Below are positions 14,039 through 26,000 of a stretch of 64,000 nt of DNA, in pieces. The position numbers and the translations under genes are program-made. Source of the stretch: Diadema setosum. Taxonomy: Eukaryota; Echinodermata; Echinoidea; Diadematoida; Diadematidae. The notes beneath the pieces were generated by a model. That model saw nothing but the letters and a program-made list of their open reading frames with translations, made no database searches and had not been told where the DNA came from. Position 1 is the stretch's first letter, and every line of letters begins with the position of its first letter. Location: NCBI RefSeq assembly GCF_964275005.1, contig NW_027307674.1:124001-188000 (forward strand), given 5' to 3'.

Positions 14039-17000
14039 GCATATATGTATATATGTATATATGTATATAATATATGCATATGCATATATGAATATATTCA
14101 GTTCAATTTTTTAACTATGCACTGCTAGGAAAGAGTTAAACCAATATGAATGTAACAGTCAATATTTGATCAAAATTGGATGAAAAGTAAGAAAGTTATG
14201 AATGATGACCAGTTCCAATCGATATGAATTTGCCATGAATGAGCTTATGATGAAATCTCCTTAAGATTTTCCATTAAGTTAAAAAAACTGAAAATGCAAT
14301 GTCTCTGTTATCAAAGTGTGAAATATGATGTTGTTCCTGGCTGAATTACTTCAGAATGATAACACAGTGTAAGTTTGATAAATCAGCATTGGACACTGAG
14401 GCGTACGTTTGAGTGAAAAACGGGGAAAACTCAACATTGTATGTGCAAACTATTAATCAATAAAGTTATCACTTCACTATCTGATTATTCATAACTGTTC
14501 TAACAAAAATAGAGAAAAAAGTCATGTCTTCCTTATTTTAACTTTGACCTACACTGAGATTACCCTTTGAACGTTTAGTTACTCATGCTCGTTAATGTTT
14601 TGCTTTGGTTTGTATCATAATACTTCTTTTTCTTTCTTTATCTGAACAGGGCGTCATTGAAAAGCAGTTATCAAACTGAATGTGCCTACCTAAAAGCATG
14701 AATGAATAATGGGTAAATGGACACAGACACAAGTTTCAGAGGTTAATAAAATGAATTATTATTTAGTGTAGTGAAGAAAGGAAATGGTAAGCAACATTTC
14801 CCATGTTTAAGTGATATGCCGTTTTATTTTGAGTCACACATCTAGTCTACTTGAACACGTACGACACCAATTTATAATAAATGTAAGTAATAAGTTTTGT
14901 TTCGTGCTGTTTCTCAGTAAATGTTCCCCATTTCCCAAAGTCAGGATAAGGAAAAACAAGAATACTTACAACTAACTGTCAGAGTAGTGGAATTCGAGTA
15001 ATCCTGGAGATTATGCAGCGCCACCTGACAGTGGTAGCGCCCCTCATCTGTGACCTTCAGGTCGGTGATGACGAGGCTGAAATTGCTGTCAATGTCGAAC
15101 CGTTCCTCCTTCAACGTAATAGCCCCGTCGTAGAATATAGCCTTATTCGTTACCTGGTTAGGATCTGAGCTGTTCTTTTTCACCCAGTACACACCAAGAG
15201 GCTGTTCCTGGAAGATGCAGGGAAGTCGGATGTCTTCCCCTTTCCATCCCTGAACGATTTGGGTGGTGCCTACCACTGATGCTAAGACCACAATTATGTA
15301 CAGAAAACGGTTACCCTTATTATTCGTAATTGATTTTGACTACACACGTTTTAATGCGGAGAACTCAAGATACAATGACTCTTACCCAGTGCAATACTGA
15401 ATATTGTGAATATTATGAAAGCAATCAAAGTATGATTTGTGATGAACATTAATATGAACATTTACGAGTGAAAGCGCATTGTTAGACCTTATATCGCAAT
15501 GTGAGCTTCATGATATACTTGTAACAGAATCTTTAACAATAACTTTTTTCCCACCTACAGCCATAGTAAAGAACGCAGAACTGGTCAAATGGAATTGAAC
15601 TTCTTATTAAAAGGTAACAAACGGTAGGCAGAATTTAGTAATCGTTGACGTTTTATATTATCTTTCTTAGGAAAAAGTACAAAACAACGAATTCTAAAAG
15701 TCCGAACGAAAGAAATGAAAAAAAAAATGAATAAACATCTGAACTGCAGATTTAGACAAAATATTTCTTTTCATAACGCAATTGATACACAGAAATTTCC
15801 TGAACTTATACGGATTCGAAACGATGTTTTGTGATCAAATTTCACACCTTGATTACAGGCTGTTTTTGATGAAGTAATTCAAGTGCTACCGATATCGACA
15901 TGACAAAATCAATAATCGCGCTTCGAACTCCCAAACAACAACAACAAAATATGTAATAATTCAGTTTCAGACCACAGGTTTTGCAAACATGCTTCAAGGT
16001 TTGCAATGCCAGATAACAATGAAGACATAGAAGGTATGAAGACATATAAAATTCTATGTCATCTGCACAGCAGTTATAATTTTTGCAATGTTTTGTAAAT
16101 ATTTTACTTACTGCTTGTACATACAGTGGGTAAAGCAGCGGGCCTTCAACAGAACCTTAGGTACACTAAATATCGTAGCAAATGGTTTTAACAGAGGAAA
16201 AATCAGCAATTCTGAGGCAATTTTATATAATGGTCCAATAGCATGGTCCAACAGTTCAAAACGATTGTTAAAATTTTTTCTGCACTTTTTTTTAACCAAA
16301 CTTATGTCATATTTGCGTGTATTTGTGCTTCAATTTGCCTTTACTTTCTCAAAATGAAAGTAGGAAAAACTCACACCTTAGGAAGTTAATTGAGAACATT
16401 CAATAAATAAATGATCAATTAATTATTACGATCAATAAATCAAATACATTTGCCAAAAATAAAATAAAACTACATATCCATATCAAAGCGTGCAAATATA
16501 CGAAAATGTAAAAAGCAGAGGCTATTAGTATTAAAAAAAAGTAACTAGAAAGTGAAGAATCAACATGGGCTCACATTAGTCTTCAAAGGTTGATCACAAG
16601 AGGTATATTCAATTTATGTTCACCGACACGACATGTACACGCACACATCACAAAGTATACATAAACAGAAGACAGCAATGTACTGAACAAGCAAAGCACG
16701 GAGACGAAGCAACTTGGCAAAGTATGTAAAAATGATGACAATAAGAATCATATGAAGCACAGGATTTTCTGTCATAAGAGATGAATTTCGTATATTTTAT
16801 TGTAAAGTTCACACTCTTAAGGGATGGTGTAATGTTTGGTTGAAAAGGTAAATTCAGATGTTGATTGTTTTGCGAAATTCAGAAACCACGTCGACGCAAT
16901 TAAAGAGCCTATATTACTCAAAGAGCTATTTTAAGTTTATTTGATAAAAAGTGAATTAAAATGGCTGAGATATCAAAAAACAAAGTGAAAAGGTGGTCGT

Positions 17001-20000
17001 ATTGGGCCTTCCTAGTCCTAGTTGTTCCGCCTTTTTTTACAGGTTTTACAAGTCAATTTCATACTTCTGTCATTCAAATTCATTAGTGTGCATTCAAATT
17101 CACACAGCGCACGCACGCGAAAATCTTCGGGCATTCAAATTCAGAATCCGAGCGATCAATTTCATTTATGGGCGTTCAATTCTATTTTTCGTGAAATCAA
17201 ATTCACTATTTGGCATTCAATTTCAAACTGCGAGCACGGACTTTCCTACTCGTGCATGCAAATTCATGCGATAGTAATGTGATAGTCCCAATGAGCTTGT
17301 TTGGAGCATTCAATGTCATTTTCAGGTGATCAAGTTCTTACTTCGTGCAATCAAACGATGAAAATGGAGTAGACTTTTTTAAGAAAGGAAAAAAGGCCAA
17401 CACAACCAACGAGGGCTTGCAATATAGTGTGATAATGATTGTTTACAAGTTTTACATTGTTCTCTGTTCATGTATTCTTTGTTTTTTTCATCTCAATAAA
17501 TTTCAAATTGTAATGTCCAAGCAGCAGCGCATCCAAACAACACAGCGACAATTAACCGTGATCATATTTCTTGTTGATACTGCGTGCTGAAAACGCCCCG
17601 ACACCAACCACATAATGACAATTCATCAATTTAAAGACAAACTGATACACAATGAGCTCATATAGTCCCGCAAAAGTAAACCAATAAGACAGCAATACAC
17701 AACAAACAAGACGTGTAGAATGTTCATGTATCGGTTTCAATATAGTCGAAATTGTGTTTGTTTTTTTTTCCTCGCAGGTGTCAACGTCTACCGACCCTCC
17801 GTATTATGCTTGTCTGTAGGCATATACCAGTGTTCGTTTGTTTGTTTCATTTTCCATCAAAGATGGCTGGATAACCCATATTCAGCTACAATAGCTGGTT
17901 TTCCATATGGAATCCAGTTGGATGTAAGCCTTAAACGCTCTGCTGTTTGCGATGAATAAATGAAGTGGGATCTTTTATGTGCATGAGTTGTGACTCTCTC
18001 ACACATGGGACCTCCATTATTTTTAAGTCCATCCCGAGGGACATGTGCCTGTATATTCCTTTTTGTTATTAAATAAAGCGCGAGTTCAAATTTTCTATGA
18101 ACAGGTCAACCTCTACTGCAAAATAAATAATCATCATAAATCCCAATATATTCAAAACCAAATAAAAAACACATGCATGCACCTACCCAAACTAACTAAA
18201 TTCAGGACTTCTTTTAAATTGAATGCAGTTATTCGGAACATGGTTCCCATTCACGAATTTGAATGACCGACGAAATTCCGTCGCCAGCTTGACATGAATT
18301 TGAATGCTCATTGATGAAATGCGTGCCCCTCTCTTAAATCTAAATGCTCCGATAGAGAATTTGAATGCTCCGATAGTGAATTTGAATGTTCCGATAGTGA
18401 ATTTGAATGTTCCGACAGTGGATTTGAATGCTCGGATAGTGAATTCGAATGACCGGATTTTGAATTTAATTGCTGATTCTGTGCTGCGAGCGTGGAATGC
18501 GTGAAATCGAATGCTCGGAATAGGAACTCGAATGACAAAAGTATGAAATTGACCTGGAAAACCTAAATAAAAACCACTTTGTTTCTGGATAACTCAGAAA
18601 TGTAAAACACTATAATACTTTTTTTTTCGTCAAAAGTAAACATTGGATTTCTCTCAGATTAAATATGCTCTTTGATATTCATAAGAGATTCATATCCTTA
18701 ATCAAAACCATACCATGCCCTTTTCATTCACATTAACCAAAAAAAAAAAAAAAGAAATACACAAAAAACATGTCATGACCATGACAAAATTATATCAAGA
18801 TTATATAAAAGTATGTTTAGGATGATTATATAATTATCATGTGTTTTGGAAATGATACACTTGTGAAATTGCGTGTTATTGTAAGTATTCCCAACAGCAA
18901 GACAGTGGAATGGTTTTGAGCAAGTTATGAAGATGACAGTAAAACTGTGAGTAATCTTAGCTATGAGTTGTGCTTGTCTCAATACCAAGGGTTGGTCTTT
19001 TGTGACTATTGTGATTGCACGTTTTTAAAGGACATGTTTTATGGATACGTTTTAGCAAATTTTTAGCACAATTTGCCCCAATATGGAGTAGAATCGAAGT
19101 ATGTCATAAATACATCATAATAGTTGAGGGTACTAAAATGTATTGAACTAATTCTTTTCATTGTGCAAAATGCTGTAGATACATTACAATGTTCAGACTC
19201 CAATCCTGTGTACAATGTTCTTTCAAGTAAAATTTCTAGGCAGTCTTATTTCTAGAATAGTATACTTGCTAAAGGGGTACAGAAGCACTTCCTTGTTTGT
19301 TTGTTTGTTTGTTTGTTTGTTTTTTGTTTTTATTTTTTTTTATTTTTTTTTTTTTGTAGCACAAATACCTATCTGGCACAGAGGTTACCCCAGGCAATTC
19401 ATCTTTTTTTCCCACCCAAAGAGGCACTCTGTAAAACTCATGTAATTTTTTTCTTTTATACATGCCTCGCATAGAAATGTCAAATGTTGTAAAATTTCTC
19501 TTTTCTAATTAAGCATAGCATTTTTAGCTGAAAGTCCTAACATGAGATACATGTTTCTTGGGTCACGAGCAAATGATTCATCTAAAAAACAAACTGTCTC
19601 TATCCAAATACCCCGTAATTTGCCTAACATTCTTACAATTTCCTATACATAGATAATCAGGAACAAACCAGAAATTAATGTCTTAAGTGCTTTGAACTCA
19701 TATCCAAAAAGCCAACGAAATAAGACAATATTCTGGCAACATTTCTGGCAAAATTATATAAATATAAAGTATACAAGATTTACAGTTTCGAAACTTTTCT
19801 ATCTACTCTTTCTATCTACTGTCATGAAGAACTTGCACGTTTGAGTACAAAGATATAAAGTCTGTTTCTGGAAAAAAAAAAGAAGAAAAGAAATCCTCAG
19901 TATGAGCTCTTTGTACGGCACGAAAACCGTGTGTGTGAATTTTGTGCACAATAATATTGTCAATCATTTTTCATATAAACTCTTTATGTGCCACGTTCGC

Positions 20001-23000
20001 ACGTCTGACTCAGTCGACGGCGTGCCAACTTCGCATATTCTGCTCAACAACCAAAGCCGCCAAAACCGATCGATAAATCGCTAATCCCGCGGTACAATCA
20101 AAGCGTTTCTCGCGCTTTTGTTCCTCTCACATACGGCTTGCATTCTATGTGGTGAATGACTATCAAGCGGTGTTCCCAACTAGATTTTGCATGTACACTT
20201 TAAGTCTCTGTCACTATTTTATGTGCAAAAGTCATTCCTTTACAGTAATGTAGCATTTGGTAATTCAAAAGAAAAATTGAAAATAGAATTGTTATACATT
20301 GTATATGGAAGCAAAGTTTGGCATTCCTCTTTAACTTTGCTCACTATTATGTCCAGCTTAACAGAAATTTGTAGAAGTTATACAGATTGGAAAAAACAGA
20401 ATTCTTTCTCTAAGCATGACTATCTTCGTGTCTCAGAATAACGTGGCACACAGGGGGTTTCCACCATGGCACATAAAGAGTTAAATCAAATCAAAAATGA
20501 CATGTTCAAGGAATGATTATATTTGATGGTGACCTACAGTACATGTTTTATATGTTTTACCAAAAACGTGACACTTTGCAGCTATATTTTTAAATCGTTC
20601 CGTGTAAAGACGCCAGTGGTAAAAAAAAGAGAAAATTACACAGAAAGAGAAAACTTAGGAAGTAAGAATGTCAGACTTTATAATGTGTGCATAATGATTA
20701 CCTGAATAAAATTAAAACAACCCAAGTCCAATTTTGTCCAAATTCAGTTTGACATGGGAAATTGTAGCCTAGCTTAGCGTATACATGGACTCATCTTTTG
20801 GTTAAACCCTTATTACCCCCCAAAAGTACCTAAAATGAATGAGTGAAATCTTGTTTCAATGTAAGAATGACCCAAGTCCAGGATATGGGTAATTTTTACA
20901 TTTTTTAGCGCCCTCTCTCATTACTTCCTGTCCAGGCCTATTATTGTATACACACAATGAACATAACTTACTGGGACAATGATGAGGAGTCAGGTTGGGA
21001 GAAACAAAGTGGAAGTACAATAGGAACAAAAGGCTTTAGAGCAGTGGGGGAAAGGTACAAAATTTTTCATGAGAAACAAGTTCCTGCCAGTTGAATAACA
21101 TGAACTTATTATAGAATCATGTGGAGTAGTTCATGTCCTCAATGCGCATGTTAGTAATAGGCGTATGTTTGATCTGAATTTAGGAGTAAGTAACTAGAAA
21201 TGTTGCATTCGAGCCATTATAGAAGATTGAGAAACTAGTGAAATGACAGCACTATTTTACCTTACCTTTTACACATGGCCAAAAGAGATTCAGAGACTTA
21301 TTGTCTGGTAATACATGAGTATAAAACTTTATGAAGATACTTTCCTGCACTGCAGAGATACGGGGATAATCGTGACATTTTACAATCTAAAATCAACAAT
21401 GACCTTTGATCCTTTGACCTTGGGTATGTGCGACCATAATTATTTTGATTGGGAGAGCTTTATCCACTAATTCATGCATGTGCAAAGTTTTAATTGGGTA
21501 CCTTTAGCGGTTTGTTCATTACACCGTCCACATATGGCTTTAATAAGAAACAGATGGAAGGCATTTCCCCGCATTTTAACATATTGACACATGCACATTG
21601 TAGTTCCATGTACATACATAGACATACTTAATAAATTAGTTTAGTGATGAGGGACATTATGCCATGGTAAAATCTGATTTAACAATACCACTAATATAGA
21701 AGCTTTTCCTGTGTATGATTTAAAGAACGACCCAAGTCCATATGATTCAAACAACTACCAAAGTCCATCAAACAAAATGGCCACTCCACAATGAATGTAA
21801 ATGTAATTTGTGATAATGATATTATGTATTATTTTGTATTTGCACTGTAGCCTTACCATCATAGTTAAAAGAATATTATTGGGCAAATAAAAAAGATATG
21901 AGGGTTTTTTTTTTTTGAAGTTTACTCGAAATGACAACCCATGGACTTGGGTCATTTTTATATTTAGATACTCAAATATCTTCCAAGCGACCTTTATTAG
22001 ACAAAGTAGCTACCATGTCGTTGGATTCCTTATCCTTTCGAAAATACCAAGATGAACCAGAAACCCTCGAACGGGAGTTTAACATTTTGTCCGATTATGA
22101 ACTTTTCAATATGTGTTTGATTTCATTCTACTACGGTTTTTTTTTTCTTCGAGCCCTTTTTTAGTTGTGAAAAGGATAGGTATCAGATATTCCAGCAAAC
22201 ACTACCCTTGTCACTATAAGGACATTTCCTTTAATACAACATATACAACTCTTATTGACAGTCCCCCTCCCCTTAAAAAAAAAATATATATATAAAAAAT
22301 AAAAAATGTATCACTACTCTTGCATGGGACGGAGATGGTAGACAGGCAGGCAGGCTAAAGGGGTGCACGTCACGAGACCGACACCCACGAGTCATACAGC
22401 CCATGAGTTCGACACTAAGCTAAAAAGGCCCACGAGACCGACACATTAAGAGCCGTGTTGTGTCTGTCGAACTCGTGGGCTGGTTTTTAATACTTTTTAG
22501 TGTCGGTCTCATGGGCTTTATTTGCCTAGTGTCTAACTCGCGGGCTGTAGGACTCGTGAGCTGTATGACTTGTGGACCTGTTTTCAATGTCGAACTCAGG
22601 GGCTGTATGACTCGTGGGTGTCGGTCTAGTGGGATGACCCCGGCTAAAGCTCTCACCATCCCACCAACCTTCCTCCTAATCTATACCTACTTTGTTTATT
22701 TCACATTGTAGATTGACGCCTACTCCCGGATCTTATTGTCGTCGACATTCCTGTATCAACTTTTTTTTATGTCGGATTGTATATATGGATATGGTATATT
22801 CATGTTAATATTCAAGTAAAGTAAATGTGTATCTGAATTATTAAAAGATAAATTAACAATTGGAATTCTAATCTTTGATTTTTTTTTTTTGCTTTTAAAT
22901 ATCTACCTCTTTAATTTTTTTTTTTTCACTGAAATTTTCACATCACGACTTGTCACGATTGCCCTGAGAAACATGTATGCCAAATGCGACATCTGTACTA

Positions 23001-26000
23001 TGGAATACAGCGATCGTATTCTTTTTCGCCCTTAGCACGACGACTATGATAAGTCTTATTGAGCATACAAATCCTTGGTTTAGCGTTCACTTGGGTTTTC
23101 CCTGTTTCCCCGCGCGACCGTTTGTCGCTCGATCGTTTGTCTCGTTGAGACATATCACGTGATATTCCCACGGTACAACATGCTGTATGACACAAAGCGG
23201 AGTCATTCATTGTCTGCTGGACTTTTGTAAATGCATGTAGCATAAATTGTGATCAGGGTTTGATTCAATAAAGTGAATGTGTGAACGGCAGCGCCAAACT
23301 TCTCCAGACTTTTGTTTCAGGAACATGTTTCATCATGCAATAGGTGCCTCATGCAGTAGTTAGCCATGTAATGGTAAACAATCTTGAAACACACATGACA
23401 GCTTAATTTGAACTGAAATTTGTTTGCTTTTTTTCATTTGAAAATGCATGATTGCATAATGATCACCTTCTTCTCTTGTTTTAGGAGCTAGCCTAAGCAA
23501 CCATGTCTATGGATTTTTTTTTCAATTATTCTTATTTTCTGGATATTTTTGCTATTCGAACTAAAGAAGCGCCTTTCAAACACTGTATTTCCTTAAAAGA
23601 ATATCTTATTGATTCAGTTTGCAATTTATAGTCAGCTTTGATAAAATCATATTTCCACATTCCAGTTTAAGTTTGCTTTTTGTTGTTTTTTGTGTGTGTG
23701 TGTGTATGTTTATATTTCTGGCATGCAAAAACTGTTTATTTAAGTATATTTCTAAGTATTTTTTTTTATTTTTTCATTTCCAGAAAAAAAAAAATACTAC
23801 CTATACCCCTTTGACATTTTAAATTTTTCACGAAATTGCGAGAAGCAACAAATCAAAATAACTCAAACTGAATTAAAGACATTCAGTATACTATATATTA
23901 TTTACTGAAGGTATTGTATGATATTCACTTGAATTAATGTTTCGGTGAATGTCACTCTGCATATAAAACCAGGGATCACGTGTTTAACGTCTCATGCAAA
24001 ATCACACAAAATACCTACTTACCTTCTGAACAAAGACTAAAGAAAAGACTCGCACTTATTGAAAGAAAAAGCAGTAGGTTATTATGACCTCTGTCCATCA
24101 TAAACTTCGAGGATATTCAAATGATAAAGTAATGGTCCAAACCCTGCACCTACGTCGATTGAAGTGGATCTACTTGATTACGAAATCTGATAGCAACGAC
24201 AGAATTTAGTCAGCATATCGATGGTTGCACTTACGCACGCAAGATTCTCTCAAGCAAAGTCAACATTTACTCATTGAACGCAGCGTCGTTGAAGAACTTT
24301 AGCCCCGTCACTATTTGCATGAAAATCGTCACTCGACCTTCAGGTCGGCAGGGATTCCCAAGGGTCAACGATTCGCACATTAAGATCATTAAGTTCTTCT
24401 CAAAATGAATATGTTTCGTGTAGCGATTAATAGCAGTAATTGACATTTTAACACTCATATTTTACCTTTTCGCTCACGAGTATTAAAATGGGTTGACAAT
24501 TCCTTTAATTGACAGACGTTCAGAATTGCCATCTTGTCTCTAAAGTTCCGATCTCCTTTTAGAAATAAAGAGATCCCGATGTGTTTGATAATACTATGGC
24601 GTTCATCTTTCGTTTTCACATAAAAAAGAGTTTAAAGGTTAATTGAAAATTGACGGTTGATTGTACAGATGAGTTCAAACAAACAGTCTTTTTCACGCAA
24701 TTTTGTGTAATCGGTGACACATCATATAACACTGAATGCAGGCAGTAAGAAACATTTTCACTGGGTCCACCACCAAACGCCAGCTGTGCCACAGAGACAA
24801 TGACGTCTTTCCTCATTAAATTCTGCATTGACAAATTATAGTTTACCTTTCACATTATTACATCTTTTATCAAAATTCATCGGTGCTATTCTGCAATCGG
24901 GTTCACACATTTTTTTTTCTTATTATTTTGACGATTACACTCTTCTGCGTTCTGTATTCTATACCTGCCCTCTCGCGCTTAACATACTGGGGTAAAAGTT
25001 CACGTGGTATTCCCCACTGCCTTGTAGCTTCTGTTGTTTGTAGCCCTGGTGACGAATGTTATTTGTACATGTGTATGCCACATGGCCACAAAGAATATAG
25101 TGCCACCGGTGCATAACATGAATAGCAGTCGTTCCATGTCTCTGTGTTGAACAATATCTGCACACTCCAAAATGCAAGAAAGCAAGTCCACGCATGGAAG
25201 CGTCCATGGAATAAATATTGCAAAACTTAAGACTACCCTTTGTAGATGAGAATGGTACTTCTGGTTTTTCCAAGTAGTATGTTGCCTACGAAAAGTTTTT
25301 TTTTTTTTTTTTTTAATAATTATTATTCTTTTTTGGTTTTGTATGACCGTTTTTTTTTTTTACCCGCTTGTAAAGTGCCGATCTCTGCACAAAAGTAAAG
25401 CTTCCAATATATTTACTTAGAAAAAGATTTGCTGCCAAATTGAAAGGGGAAAAGCTTAGGGTGCCTAAAATCGAGTAATACAGGAAAATCCGCATTGATG
25501 CTTAGTATGCTTTTTTATTCAAAGACAGTTCAGGCAACATTCCCGATTGCACACCCACAGTGTACTGTATTCAAAAACATCACTTTTTATTGTATGTATA
25601 TGTGTTATTAAATACATTTACACATTACAGATTTGTCCAAAAGTCGTCATAATTATAGAAAGATTATGTTCTACGATTGCTTTCATTTAATTAATGACAA
25701 GAAATATTTTCAAAGACATTGTTTAATTATCGCACATTTTCTTTTATTTCCCTTGATTTGAAACAGCTTTAATCTCAAATATTATTTCAGTTGGATAGAA
25801 ATGGATCCATTGTTGTTGTTTTTTTTTTTACGTTTTTTTTTTATTTTTTTTATTTATAGGACATGTATTGAACACATTATGAGGTAGGCAAAACAAAATA
25901 ACACTCACAAGATCCAAGATGAAAACAATCGTAATCGAAAAGATGGACTACTGGTGCTTTCCCTCATTTTTTAAACTGTGCGACTATGTCGCCTATTTGA

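Larger units (their letters stand above)
16817..18724. mobile_element. Foldback (TU-like) element with minisatellite arms
   Basis: Outer parts are inverted copies: left has GGGATGGTGTAATGTTTGGT, CAAAGAGCTATTTTAA and ATCAAAAAACAAAGTG; the right end read in reverse has GGGCATGGTATGGTTTT, CAAAGAGCATATTTAA and ATCCAGAAACAAAGTGG. Next inside, both arms carry a short tandem repeat, CATTCAAATTC-type at 17,048-17,275 and its inverse GAATTTGAATG-type at 18,255-18,535. A TTAA precedes the left end. The plan of long inverted arms with tandem repeats matches sea urchin TU/foldback elements. No transposase. Confidence 0.7.

Noticed and set aside
13903-14085. Tyr/Ile-rich open frame
   Set aside because: Translation of a TA microsatellite.
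18304-18538. Repeat protein (NLNVPIV or SLSEHSN type)
   Set aside because: Both strands are open because of the 20-base minisatellite; it is the arm of a foldback element.
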